From the NCBI GenBank assembly GCA_965276835.1, contig OZ255631.1, positions 5,642,001-5,706,000 of the forward strand: a DNA stretch of 64,000 bases, written 5' to 3'. Below are positions 42,905-51,633 of the stretch, in pieces; positions within the stretch are counted from its first letter, which is position 1; every line of letters begins with the position of its first letter. Both the position numbers and the translations under genes were made by a program. The stretch is from BOG-932 sp965276835 (GTDB lineage Bacteria; Pseudomonadota; Alphaproteobacteria; BOG-932; Roseiterribacteraceae). Under the pieces are notes generated by a model that did not search any database, had not been told where the DNA came from, and saw nothing but the letters and a program-made list of their open reading frames with translations.

Positions 42905-44146
42905 ATGACGCCAAATGGAGAGTTCAGACGGGGCTGGAAAGTGGTTTTGGCGGCCAGCCTTGGAGTCGGAACCGGGCTTTCACCACTTCCCTTCTACACG
43001 ATCGGTGTATTCGTGCGTCCGCTGTCGGCGGAATTCGGATGGACGGTCGACCAAATCCTCGTCGCACTGATCGTCACGACGCTGTCTGTTCTGGTCACCA
43101 GCCCGATCGTCGGCATTCTCACCGACAGATATGGCGTCAGGCGGATTGCCCTTGGTTCGACCGCCGCTTTCGGCCTTTGCTTCATACTTTTCGCCTTCAA
43201 TCCCGGATCGCTGTACCTGTTCTATGCGAACTATGCACTCCTATCGGTGTTAGGCACCGGCACTTTGCCGATTACATGGACGCGCGCCGTCAATAATTGG
43301 TTTCATCAAAGCCGCGGTTTGGCGCTTGGCCTGTCGTTGCTGTGTACCGGGATATTCGGATTTCTCGCCAAGATCTATGCCAACTGGATCATTGACGTGG
43401 CTGGCTGGCGCGTCGCATACGCGGCCTTGGCGGCCTTTCCCTTGATCATCGCTCTGCCGGTCGCGATCGCGTTTTTCCACGATGTCGACGAGCCCGCAAA
43501 CGCCGGCGAACCCGTCATTGTCGAAGACGGTTTGTCGTTGAAACAGGCATTCGGTACCCGGCAATTTTGGACCATTGGCATCGCGCTCTTCCTGATAACG
43601 CTGCCCATCGGTGGTATCATTCCCAATCTTGAGCGGTTGCTGGGATCGAAGGGTTTCAATACGGGGGAGGCGGTCGAGTTGGCTGGAATTATCGGTTTAT
43701 CGGTCTTGGTAGGCCGGCCGATCGGAGGGTGGCTGATCGATCGTTTCTGGGCGCCCGGCATAGCTTTTTTTCTTCTGTCGGCCCCCATTGTGGCCTTTTT
43801 GATCATAGGCCATGTCACGCTCTCGATGCCGCTCGCCGCGTTCTGCATCTTCCTGGTGGGCTTTGCGTCCGGGGTGGAATATGACGTTGTGGCGTATCTG
43901 GTGTCCCGATATTTCGGCATGCAAGCCTATAGTGCAATATACGGCTTCCTCTATATCGCTTTCGCCTTGGGGGCCGGCTTCGGGCCTTATCTGATCGGTC
44001 GCGCGTTCACTCTTCATCAGACCTATAACGGTGCTTTGGCGGTGGGCGCCGGGGTGCTGCTTTTGGGCGCCGCGATGCTCCTGACGCTCGGGCGCTATCC
44101 GGTCTTTACGTTCCAGGCCGCAAACGCCCGTCATCGCGCCGCCTGA
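42905..44146 (+). CDS. MFS transporter (oxalate/formate-antiporter-like)
   Basis: 413 aa from the ATG at 42905 with GGGAG seven bases upstream. About 12 helices; FYTIGVFVRPLSAEFGWTVD in and after helix 1 and GILTDRYGVRRIALG in loop 2-3 are characteristic of the OFA/monocarboxylate-type MFS group. RAVNNWFHQSRGLALGLSL is the helix 4-5 stretch of that group. It is probably a carboxylate carrier. Monocistronic, between GntR-1 and the lyase/LeuCD operon. Confidence 0.88.
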   Translation: MTPNGEFRRGWKVVLAASLGVGTGLSPLPFYTIGVFVRPLSAEFGWTVDQILVALIVTTLSVLVTSPIVGILTDRYGVRRIALGSTAAFGLCFILFAFNPGSLYLFYANYALLSVLGTGTLPITWTRAVNNWFHQSRGLALGLSLLCTGIFGFLAKIYANWIIDVAGWRVAYAALAAFPLIIALPVAIAFFHDVDEPANAGEPVIVEDGLSLKQAFGTRQFWTIGIALFLITLPIGGIIPNLERLLGSKGFNTGEAVELAGIIGLSVLVGRPIGGWLIDRFWAPGIAFFLLSAPIVAFLIIGHVTLSMPLAAFCIFLVGFASGVEYDVVAYLVSRYFGMQAYSAIYGFLYIAFALGAGFGPYLIGRAFTLHQTYNGALAVGAGVLLLGAAMLLTLGRYPVFTFQAANARHRAA

Positions 44147-44234
44147 AGGTTCTCGTCCTGATGGGCGGCCGGGAGGCGCCGGACTGCAATTTCTGCATCA
44201 TCGACATTGCCAAACCGGCATCGGTCGCGCAATT

Positions 44235-44245
44235 ATGTCCGGACA
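44235..44245 (+). promoter_or_regulatory. GTCCG operator, site 9 (perfect palindrome)
   Basis: ATGTCCGGACA within the 14-bp palindrome TATGTCCGGACATA (44234-44247), 77 bases before the lyase start at 44324. Confidence 0.75.
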
Positions 44246-44323
44246 TATGCGGCGGCACTGGTTGGATCGTTCATCCACGGTCGGGTGATTTCAATTCCAT
44301 TTAGCCAACGCCTTGAGGTGGAC

Positions 44324-45187
44324 ATGCCTAATCCAGTGTTGCGCGAAAAGCTTGAGCGCAGGGAGTTTTTTTCCGCGCCCGGCATTCAGGACATGATCAC
44401 GGCCGTGGTCGCCAAGGACATCGGTTTCGACATCGTCTACGCGTCGGGCTACTGGCTGACGGCATCGGCCCTTGGCCTGCCGGACGCAGGTATCGCAACC
44501 TATACGCAGATGGTCGATCGGGTCGGCACACTGGCTCGGACGATGCCTGGGGCAGCGATCATCGCCGACGCCGATACGGGTTACGGTGGGCTTTTGAATG
44601 TCCACCATACCGTGCGTGGATACGAAGCCGCCGGCGTTTCCGCGATACAGTTGGAAGATCAGGAATTTCCGAAGAAATGCGGGCATACGCCGTTCAAGCG
44701 CGTCGTTGCAATCGACGTCATGGTGTCGAAGATCAAGGTTGCGCTGGAGGCACGCTCAAGTCCCGATTTTCTGGTCATTGCGCGCACCGACGCCCGGCAA
44801 AGCGAGGGGTTGGACGGCGCGTTGCGCCGGGCCGAAGCCTATGCCGAAGCGGGGGCGGATATTGTCTTTCCGGAGGCGCTGGAATCGGAAGCCGAGATGC
44901 GGAAGGCCTGTGAGGTCATAGGCAAGCCGCTCATGGCGAACATGGCTGACGGCGGCAAGACGCCGATCCGGTCAGCGGGCGAGTTGCAAGAGATCGGTTA
45001 TGCCTGCGCCATCTACCCGGCGATGACCGCGCTCGCGGCGGCGGCGGCGGTGCGTCACGCGCTGATGCGGTTCAAGCAGACAGGCACAAGCGCCAATCCC
45101 GATGTCCAGCTCCATGATTTCAATCGCTTCTGCGAGCTGATCGGATTTCAGGAAGTCTGGGATTTCGAAAGGCGCTGGGCGAAGTGA
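44324..45187 (+). CDS. Isocitrate lyase/PEP mutase family C-C lyase (copy 2)
   Basis: 287 aa from the ATG at 44324 with GAGG five bases upstream; the frame is open from 44207 but that part carries the operator. ADADTGYGGLLNVHHTVR, EFPKKCGHTPFKR with the KKCGH catalytic loop, and ARTDARQSEG are diagnostic of the lyase branch (2-methylisocitrate, dimethylmalate and related lyases). It is first in a plus-strand operon with LeuC-like, LeuD-like and CoA-transferase genes, so hydration of an (alkyl)maleate and cleavage of the resulting malate to two acids is a coherent route. Confidence 0.89.
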   Translation: MPNPVLREKLERREFFSAPGIQDMITAVVAKDIGFDIVYASGYWLTASALGLPDAGIATYTQMVDRVGTLARTMPGAAIIADADTGYGGLLNVHHTVRGYEAAGVSAIQLEDQEFPKKCGHTPFKRVVAIDVMVSKIKVALEARSSPDFLVIARTDARQSEGLDGALRRAEAYAEAGADIVFPEALESEAEMRKACEVIGKPLMANMADGGKTPIRSAGELQEIGYACAIYPAMTALAAAAAVRHALMRFKQTGTSANPDVQLHDFNRFCELIGFQEVWDFERRWAK

Positions 45188-45220
45188 GCTTTTTGGGTGG
45201 ATCTCGCCGGGACGTTATCC

Positions 45221-46624
45221 ATGGCTGAAACGCTTTATGAAAAACTTTGGAACGCGCATCTCGTTTCGACGCGGGATGACGGTTCGTCGTTGATCTATAT
45301 CGACCGGCATCTGCTTCATGAGGTCAGCACGCCGCAATCCTTCGTCGCGCTCAAGGATGGGAACCGCCGCGTCCGGCGTCCGCAATCGAATCTCGCCGTC
45401 GCCGACCACGCGGTTCCGACGCGCAACCGCGATCGGCCGATTGCCGATCCGCAGGCGCGCGCGCAAGTCGCCCGGCTGGCTGAAAACACCACTGCTTTCG
45501 GTATTCCCTATATCCCGTTAACCGATAACGCCCAAGGCATCGTTCATGTCGTCGGGCCGGAGCTGGGCTTTACTCTCCCGGGTATCACCATTGTGTGCGG
45601 AGATAGCCACACTTCGACCCATGGCGCCTTCGGCGCCTTGGCGTTCGGGATCGGAGCCAGCGAATGTGCCGTCGTCATGGCGACGCAATGCCTTTTGCAA
45701 GGGCAGTCCCGGACGATGCAGGTCGATATTGCCGGCGAGCTCAACCCTTTGCTCAGCGCCAAGGATGTGTCGCTGCACCTGATCGCCAAAATCGGAACCA
45801 ACGGCGGCGCCGGTTATGCCATCGAATATACCGGGCAAGCCGTGAAGGCCCTGTCGATGGCAGGGCGTATGACCTTGTGCAACATGACGATTGAGGCCGG
45901 GGCTCGTGTCGGCTTGATCGCGCCCGACGATACTACCTTCGCCTATCTCGAGGGTCGTCCCATGGCTCCCAAGGGGCGCATGTGGGAGCAGGCGTTGGAT
46001 TACTGGCGCACGCTTCCAACCGGTCCCCAGGCAGCCTATGCGCGTACCGTGACGATAGATGCTGCCGCCTTGGCGCCTTACGTCACATGGGGCACGAGCC
46101 CGGAACAGGCGGCGCCGATCACGGCGCGCGTCCCGGATCCCGTGCTGGAAACCGATCCCGTTGAGCGCGAGCGCATTGAAAAATCGCTTCGCTATATGGA
46201 TCTGAGACCGGGTGCGTTGTTGTCGGATACGCCGATCGATCGGGTTTTTATCGGGTCGTGTACGAACGGCCGCATAGAGGATCTGCGATCGGCCGCCGCG
46301 ATCGTTGCCGGAAAGCGCGTCGCGTCCAGTGTTTCGGCGATGGTCGTCCCGGGGTCGACCGCGACCAAGCATCAGGCCGAGCGGGAAGGTCTCGACCGTA
46401 TTTTTCGCGACGCAGGATTCGAGTGGTGCGACGCGGGTTGCTCCATGTGCGTCGCGATCAACGATGATCGCCTGCGGCCGGGGGAGCGCTGCGCTGCGAC
46501 GTCGAACCGCAATTTCGAAGGCAGGCAGGGGCCCGGCGGGCGGACGCATCTCATGAGTCCGGTCATGGCCGCCGCGGCGGCCATGACCGGACACTTGGTC
46601 GATGTCCGCGAGTTGAAGAGCTGA
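45221..46624 (+). CDS. LeuC-like hydratase large subunit (bacterial type)
   Basis: 467 aa from the ATG at 45221 (MAETLYEKLWNAHLV, as in LeuC). CGDSHTSTHGAFGALAFGIG, GSCTNGRIEDLRSAA and WCDAGCSMCVAIN supply substrate contacts and the three 4Fe-4S cysteines. By sequence it is an isopropylmalate isomerase-type enzyme, but no leuA or leuB is nearby and it sits in a catabolic operon. Known LeuCD enzymes also hydrate citraconate to 2-methylmalate, so a methylmaleate-type substrate is plausible. It acts with the small subunit encoded two bases downstream. Confidence 0.9.
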   Translation: MAETLYEKLWNAHLVSTRDDGSSLIYIDRHLLHEVSTPQSFVALKDGNRRVRRPQSNLAVADHAVPTRNRDRPIADPQARAQVARLAENTTAFGIPYIPLTDNAQGIVHVVGPELGFTLPGITIVCGDSHTSTHGAFGALAFGIGASECAVVMATQCLLQGQSRTMQVDIAGELNPLLSAKDVSLHLIAKIGTNGGAGYAIEYTGQAVKALSMAGRMTLCNMTIEAGARVGLIAPDDTTFAYLEGRPMAPKGRMWEQALDYWRTLPTGPQAAYARTVTIDAAALAPYVTWGTSPEQAAPITARVPDPVLETDPVERERIEKSLRYMDLRPGALLSDTPIDRVFIGSCTNGRIEDLRSAAAIVAGKRVASSVSAMVVPGSTATKHQAEREGLDRIFRDAGFEWCDAGCSMCVAINDDRLRPGERCAATSNRNFEGRQGPGGRTHLMSPVMAAAAAMTGHLVDVRELKS

Positions 46625-46626
46625 TC

Positions 46627-47244
46627 ATGGAAGCGTTTAGGCATCTATCCAGCGTTGCGATCGCGCTTCCCGAAGGCAATATCGATACTGACGTGATCTT
46701 TCCCGCCCGCTTCCTGTTGAGCATGGAGAAAAGCGGGCTTGGCGAATATCTGTTTTACGATCGCCGATTCACCACAGCCGGTGAGAAGCGCACCGATTCC
46801 GTGCTGGATCGTCCCGAAATCCACGGCGCTTCGATCCTGATCGCGGGGCTGAATTTCGGCTGCGGATCGAGCCGCGAGCAGGCTGTCTGGGCATTAGCGG
46901 GGTTCGGCATCCGCTGTGTGATTTCATCGAGCTTCGGTGAGATATTCTTCTCGAACTGCTTCAAGAACGGCGTGTTGCCGATCACCCTGCCGGGGGACGT
47001 TATCGCGGATGTGATGTCGCGCGCCGCCGCCGGGGCGATATTCGATGTGGATCTCGTCGATCAGAAAGTCGCGACCAGCGACGGCATTGCCGTGCCGTTC
47101 GAAATCGATCCCGGACGGCGCCAGGCGCTACTGCGCGGATGGGACGAGATCGATATCTTATTGAACGAAGAACTATCGAATATCGAACGCTTCGAATCCA
47201 TCCATGCAGAGCGGCAGCCTTGGCTTTTTAGCGAGGATGCCTGA
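46627..47244 (+). CDS. LeuD-like hydratase small subunit (bacterial type)
   Basis: 205 aa, the normal size of bacterial LeuD. NIDTDVIFPARFLL near the start and NFGCGSSREQAVWAL are the family signatures, and SSFGEIFFSNCFKNGVLPI follows. It completes the active site of the LeuC-like large subunit encoded just upstream (gap two bases). The next gene starts at the base after its stop. It is a dehydratase/hydratase subunit in the lyase operon rather than a leucine biosynthesis gene, judged by context. Confidence 0.9.
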   Translation: MEAFRHLSSVAIALPEGNIDTDVIFPARFLLSMEKSGLGEYLFYDRRFTTAGEKRTDSVLDRPEIHGASILIAGLNFGCGSSREQAVWALAGFGIRCVISSSFGEIFFSNCFKNGVLPITLPGDVIADVMSRAAAGAIFDVDLVDQKVATSDGIAVPFEIDPGRRQALLRGWDEIDILLNEELSNIERFESIHAERQPWLFSEDA

Positions 47245-48444
47245 ATGTCCAGTGATATTGGCCAAGCGTCGTCTAAGCCTGGCCCGGTCAGGGGGCCGCT
47301 ATCCGGCATCAAGGTTTTGGATCTTTCCCGCGTTCTGGCGGGACCCTGGTGTACTCAGTGCCTCGGCGATCTTGGCGCGGATGTTCTCAAGATCGAAGCG
47401 CCCGGCGAGGGCGACGATACGCGCGGCTGGGCTCCACCCTATATGGGGGAGCTCTCAGCCTACTTCAGCTGTGCGAATCGGTCGAAGCAAAGCCTGCTGG
47501 TGGACCTCAAAAGCCAGGCCGGACGGGAGCAGATCCAGGCGCTGGCCGCCATCGCCGATATCGTCGTCGAGAATTTCAAGCTTGGCACCCTGGACCGCTT
47601 CAAGCTGGGTTACGCCGACCTGAAGGCTATCAACCCGCGATTGATCTATTGCTCGATATCCGGTTATGGACGCTCAGGGCCCGAAGCCGCGCGGGCCGGG
47701 TATGATTTCCTGATTCAGGCGGAAACCGGCCTGATGGCGGCTACCGGGTTTGCCGACGGTCCTCCCACCAAGGTCGGGGTTGCGGTCTCCGATCTGTTCA
47801 CCGGTCTTTACGCATCCCAGGCCATTCTCGCTGCCCTGTTCGAACGGCGATCGACAGGCGAGGGACAGTTTCTCGACGTCGCATTGTTCGATTGCCAGCT
47901 TGCCGCCCTTGCCAACGTCGCGGCATCGGCGCTGGCCACCGGCGCTTCGCCGCGCAGGCTGGGCAACGCGCATCCGACGATCGTGCCCTATGAGCTTTTC
48001 GCCGCTTCCGACGCGCCGTTCGTTCTCGCTATCGGTAACGACCGCCAATTCCAGACGTTATGCGAAGCGGTCATACAAATGCCGTGGTTGACCGCGGATC
48101 CATCATACAGGCGGAATTCCGACCGGGTCGCCAATCGCGTTGCGCTGCGGGCTATCTTGCAAGGCGCATTCGAAACGCAGCCGCAGAGCCATTGGCTGGC
48201 GCTGCTGCACGCGAATGTGCTTCCGGCCGCCGCGGTCAAATCGACCGACGAAGCCCTCGCCTCCGACCAGGCAAAGTCGCGCGGGCTCATTCGGGAATTT
48301 CCGGATGCGCCTGACGGTCCGGTTCGTGTCGTCGGCTACCCTGTGCGCTTCGAGCATGGGCTGCCGAATCCGACATGTCCGCCGCGGCTCGGCGAAGGCG
48401 GGGGAGAAGCCGCCGCGAGATGGCTGATGGCCGGCGAAGTGTAA
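47245..48444 (+). CDS. CoA-transferase, class III (CaiB/BaiF family)
   Basis: 399 aa. LDLSRVLAGPWCTQCLGDLG at the start and ARAGYDFLIQAETGLMAATG, followed by AVSDLFTGLYASQAI with the catalytic Asp, are the class III signatures. It transfers CoA from an acyl-CoA donor (for example succinyl-CoA) to a carboxylic acid. It is last in the lyase - LeuCD operon, so the acceptor may be an alkylmalate/mesaconate-type acid or a cleavage product. The neighbouring glutaryl-CoA-dehydrogenase-like gene suggests a following oxidation. Confidence 0.92.
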   Translation: MSSDIGQASSKPGPVRGPLSGIKVLDLSRVLAGPWCTQCLGDLGADVLKIEAPGEGDDTRGWAPPYMGELSAYFSCANRSKQSLLVDLKSQAGREQIQALAAIADIVVENFKLGTLDRFKLGYADLKAINPRLIYCSISGYGRSGPEAARAGYDFLIQAETGLMAATGFADGPPTKVGVAVSDLFTGLYASQAILAALFERRSTGEGQFLDVALFDCQLAALANVAASALATGASPRRLGNAHPTIVPYELFAASDAPFVLAIGNDRQFQTLCEAVIQMPWLTADPSYRRNSDRVANRVALRAILQGAFETQPQSHWLALLHANVLPAAAVKSTDEALASDQAKSRGLIREFPDAPDGPVRVVGYPVRFEHGLPNPTCPPRLGEGGGEAAARWLMAGEV

Positions 48445-48456
48445 CAGCTGACCCCG

Positions 48457-49341
48457 TCAGCCCGCCTCGATGATTTCCACGAGCGTGCCGTCAGGACCCT
48501 GGGCAGTACCCGCGCGCGCTCCATCATAAATCGGTCCATCGCGCTTTGTCGGCGGCGTAATCCAATCGCGCGCGATACGGTCAAAGTCGGGACATCGGAA
48601 GGATGCGATCGCGATGCCGGGCGGAAGCGCCCCCTGAATTTTAGGTCTGGCTTCCGCCTGCGCCGGATACTGGTCCAGTTCGAGGAGGACATCGCGTTCA
48701 TGGGTCATCGTGCAGATCGTATATTTCCGGTCCGGCGGGGTTCCGAACGCCTTGGTCAGCATCGTATAATCGACGTCGATATCGCGGCCGAGGGAAAGGC
48801 CCAGATTGGTTTCGAACCAGCGCCCGCTGGCGCGCATGTCCGAACACCCCAGCACCATGATGAAGATGCGATCGATCAGCGACTTTGCACGCGGCAGACC
48901 GTATTGCGGCAAATCGGACAGTATCTGGGTCAGATAGACGATCTCGTTGTCGGGTCCGCGCACCTGCATCGGAAAGATCGTCGGCAGCGACGCGTTCTTC
49001 TGCGCCGGGCCCTCGATCCGGAATGGCGAGCGGGCCATCCGCTCCTGAACTTCCAGAACATCGGTAACGCACAGCTCGATCGTCGACCATCCGTAGGTTC
49101 GTAATGGTCTGTAATCGGCGATCAGATCGCCTTCGATAAGTCGTATGAATACGGGTAGTCCGCTGGCCGGCTGCAGGATTGTGTAAGGGCGCAAGGCGTT
49201 CTTGGGACAACCCCAGGATTGCGCCAGTTCGACCGCGAGCGTGCCGCTGTCGACCTCGTGGTAGTCCAACCATTCCGCATAGCGCGCGGCGGTCGCCGTC
49301 ACATCGCGGACGGTAAGCGTGGCGGCGCGCAAAAGCTCCAT
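48457..49341 (-). CDS. Two-module VOC protein (copy 3)
   Basis: 294 aa with the same architecture as copies 1 and 2 but more divergent: MELLRAATLTVRDVTATAAR at the start, WSTIELCVTDVLEV in the first module and DRIFIMVLGCSDMRASGRWF opening the second. It ends DGTLVEIIEAG, keeping the final Glu. As in the others, the first strand lacks the standard metal-ligand His. It is downstream of GntR-2 on the same strand with about 160 bases between, and is not next to a methyltransferase gene. Confidence 0.78.
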   Translation of the reverse strand: MELLRAATLTVRDVTATAARYAEWLDYHEVDSGTLAVELAQSWGCPKNALRPYTILQPASGLPVFIRLIEGDLIADYRPLRTYGWSTIELCVTDVLEVQERMARSPFRIEGPAQKNASLPTIFPMQVRGPDNEIVYLTQILSDLPQYGLPRAKSLIDRIFIMVLGCSDMRASGRWFETNLGLSLGRDIDVDYTMLTKAFGTPPDRKYTICTMTHERDVLLELDQYPAQAEARPKIQGALPPGIAIASFRCPDFDRIARDWITPPTKRDGPIYDGARAGTAQGPDGTLVEIIEAG

Positions 49342-49503
49342 CAGATACTCCTGCTAACAGCGCAGGGTTGGTTCATTCGGCGGCGACCCGCAGGCTGTCC
49401 GGAAACAATCCCATATCGACCCTGCGAGACAGCGCCGCATGATCGGGCCGACATAGGCGTTCATGTCCCAGTTCGCCCGGGGGCGGAAACAGATGGACAT
49501 GCA

Positions 49504-50319
49504 TTAGCCTTGGGCATCCCAGTCTTGGGCTTGCCCGCGCCGCCGCATCGTTTTGACATGGTAGTGAAAACGGTCGGACCGATAATGGGCGTAGACGAGC
49601 TGGACGGGATTGCCCTTTTTATCGCGCATGATGCGCTCGATCTTGAGCAGGGGAGACGCCGTGGGAACATCCAGCGCCGCGGCAATGGTCGGGTCCGCGG
49701 ATACCGCGCTGATCCATTGCTCGGCCTCCGACACGTTCGCGCCGACCTGTTCGAGCAATGTCAGCATCGGGGTCTTCGACAGGTCTTCCCGCGCATATCG
49801 GCTGGCGATGGTCTGTGGAATATAGGTCAGGATATGCGAGAACGGCTCGCCGTTCAGCCGGCGGACGCGGATGGCGCGTTGCACCATCGCATCGGCTGGT
49901 AATTCAAGCAGCCGGCCGATCGCGGCGCCCGCATCGATATCCGCGACCTCGACAAGCTCGACTTCGGTTTCGAGCCCCATCTGCTTCAGCCCCTCGATCA
50001 GGCTGAAAAAGCTCCCGCGGACGACAGGCACTAGGGGCGCGGCCGTGACGATCGACCCGCGTCCCCGATGCCTCGAGATCAGCCCGTCGGCGGCGAGCTC
50101 GTTCAATGCCCGCTTGACGGTGATACGCGAGACTTTGAACAGAACAGCCATGTCCTGCTCCCCGGGCAGCACGGCGTGCTGGGCGAACAGTCCGGTTCTG
50201 ATCCGGCTTCGCAGAATGAGATAGATCTGGTGATAAAGCGGGGTCGGGAGACTCGAATCCAACAGAGTCGGGTCGAGGACGATGACCTGATCGGGTCCGC
50301 TGATGCCTGGGCCGTCCAT
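49504..50319 (-). CDS. GntR family regulator with UTRA domain (GntR-2)
   Basis: 271 aa. The winged helix (GEQDMAVLFKVSRITVKRAL, RHRGRGSIV) is at 50-105 and a UTRA domain follows (FSHILTYIPQTIASRY; ending LVYAHYRSDRFHYHVK, the common UTRA close). Its start overlaps the stop of the acyl-CoA dehydrogenase gene, so it is part of that operon, whose promoter carries the AATGATATA-N4-TATATCATT repeat. It is therefore the probable reader of this AT-rich operator and would be autoregulated. Confidence 0.9.
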   Translation of the reverse strand: MDGPGISGPDQVIVLDPTLLDSSLPTPLYHQIYLILRSRIRTGLFAQHAVLPGEQDMAVLFKVSRITVKRALNELAADGLISRHRGRGSIVTAAPLVPVVRGSFFSLIEGLKQMGLETEVELVEVADIDAGAAIGRLLELPADAMVQRAIRVRRLNGEPFSHILTYIPQTIASRYAREDLSKTPMLTLLEQVGANVSEAEQWISAVSADPTIAAALDVPTASPLLKIERIMRDKKGNPVQLVYAHYRSDRFHYHVKTMRRRGQAQDWDAQG

Positions 50320-51527
50320 TATTGGAACGCCTGCAGGCCGGTAATACCGCGACCCATGATCAGCGCGTGGATATCATGCGTTCCCTCATAGGTGTTCACC
50401 GTCTCGAGATTTATGAGGTGGCGCATGACATGATATTCGCCCGCTATGCCGTTTCCGCCGTGAATGTCGCGCGAAGCCCGCGCAATATCGAGCGCCTTGC
50501 CGCAATTGTTGCGCTTCATCAAAGAGATGGCGTCGATGCAAGAATCGCCGCGATCCAGCCGCCGGCCAAGCGCCAAAGCGCCTTCGAAGCCGAGCGCGAT
50601 TTCGGTCTGCATGTCGGCCAATTTCCTTTGCACAAGCTGTGTCGCCGCGAGAGGCTTGCCGAAAATCGTGCGATCGAGCGCGTAGTTGCGCGCGGCATGA
50701 AAGCAAAACTCCGCGGCGCCGATCGCACCCCAGGAGATTCCGTAGCGCGCTTTGTTGAGGCAAGAAAATGGACCGCGCAGCCCGGTTGCGTCCGGCAGCA
50801 TCCGATCTTCCGGTACGAAACAGTCCGCCAGGGCGATTTCACCGGTGACCGAGGTTCTGAGGCTGAGCTTGCCCTCGATTTTCGGTGTCGAGAATCCCGG
50901 CGCGGCCCGCGTAACGAGGAAACCACGGATGACGCCATCGAGTTTGGCCCACACCACAGCCAGGTCGGCGACCGGGCTGTTGGTGATCCACATTTTCGTG
51001 CCGTTCAGGACGAATCCGCCATCAACGCGCTTGGCGGTCGTGCGCATTGCTCCTGGGTCGGAGCCGCCATCCGGCTCGGTCAGGCCGAAACAGCCGATCA
51101 TGTCGCCCGATATCAAGGATGGCAGGAAAGTTCGCTTCTGCTCCTCGCTGCCGAAGGCATAGATCGGGTGGATGACCAGCGACGACTGAACGCTCATCGC
51201 CGAACGGTAGCCTGAGTCGACCGCTTCGATTTCCCGGGCGATCAGGCCGTAGGCGACATGGGAGGCTTCGGCGCCGCCATATTCAGCTGACACGGTCGGC
51301 CCGAGGAAGCCGAGCGCGCCCATCTCGTTCATGATCTCGCGGTCGAATCGTTCCTGGGAAAACGCGCTGACGACCCGCGGCAATAGCCTGTCACGCGCGT
51401 ATGCCCGGGCGCTTTCCATGACTAAGCGTTCTTCGTCGTCCAGGCGCCCGGCGATGTCGAGGGGATCTCCCCAGAGGAAACCCCGCGCCAGATTGTCGTC
51501 GTTCGAGCCCATATCGGTCATTCCCAT
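50319..51527 (-). CDS. Acyl-CoA dehydrogenase (glutaryl-CoA dehydrogenase-like)
   Basis: 402 aa. CFGLTEPDGGSDPGAMRTTA, KMWITNSPVADLAVVWAK and the C-terminal HGGNGIAGEYHVMRHLINLE with catalytic Glu in NTYEGTHDIHALI follow glutaryl-CoA dehydrogenase closely. That enzyme oxidises and decarboxylates glutaryl-CoA to crotonyl-CoA; here the substrate may be a branched dicarboxyl-CoA made by the class III CoA-transferase. It is first in a minus-strand operon with GntR-2 and VOC copy 3, divergent from the second hydratase pair. Confidence 0.91.
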   Translation of the reverse strand: MGMTDMGSNDDNLARGFLWGDPLDIAGRLDDEERLVMESARAYARDRLLPRVVSAFSQERFDREIMNEMGALGFLGPTVSAEYGGAEASHVAYGLIAREIEAVDSGYRSAMSVQSSLVIHPIYAFGSEEQKRTFLPSLISGDMIGCFGLTEPDGGSDPGAMRTTAKRVDGGFVLNGTKMWITNSPVADLAVVWAKLDGVIRGFLVTRAAPGFSTPKIEGKLSLRTSVTGEIALADCFVPEDRMLPDATGLRGPFSCLNKARYGISWGAIGAAEFCFHAARNYALDRTIFGKPLAATQLVQRKLADMQTEIALGFEGALALGRRLDRGDSCIDAISLMKRNNCGKALDIARASRDIHGGNGIAGEYHVMRHLINLETVNTYEGTHDIHALIMGRGITGLQAFQ

Positions 51528-51564
51528 CGTGCGATAGCGCTATTTCTATACCCGAGCGAACCAT

Positions 51565-51586
51565 AATGATATAAGTCTATATCATT
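51565..51586. promoter_or_regulatory. AT-rich inverted-repeat operator, site A
   Basis: AATGATATA and TATATCATT separated by AGTC form a perfect 9-bp inverted repeat; a third half-site TATATCAT follows at 51586-51593. It lies between the divergent acyl-CoA dehydrogenase and hydratase operons. Confidence 0.75.
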
Positions 51587-51633
51587 ATATCATCAGTGCA
51601 TCGCTTTCCATCGTTTAAAATGAGGGTAGGGGC

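Noticed and set aside
46565..46585. ACCGGACA-like match inside the LeuC-like gene as an operator
   Set aside because: It is within conserved coding sequence (TGHLVDV) and not at a promoter.
45221..47244. Leucine biosynthesis leuCD
   Set aside because: Although the sequences are LeuCD-like, no leuA or leuB is nearby and the genes are in one operon with a C-C lyase and a CoA-transferase under the catabolic operator.
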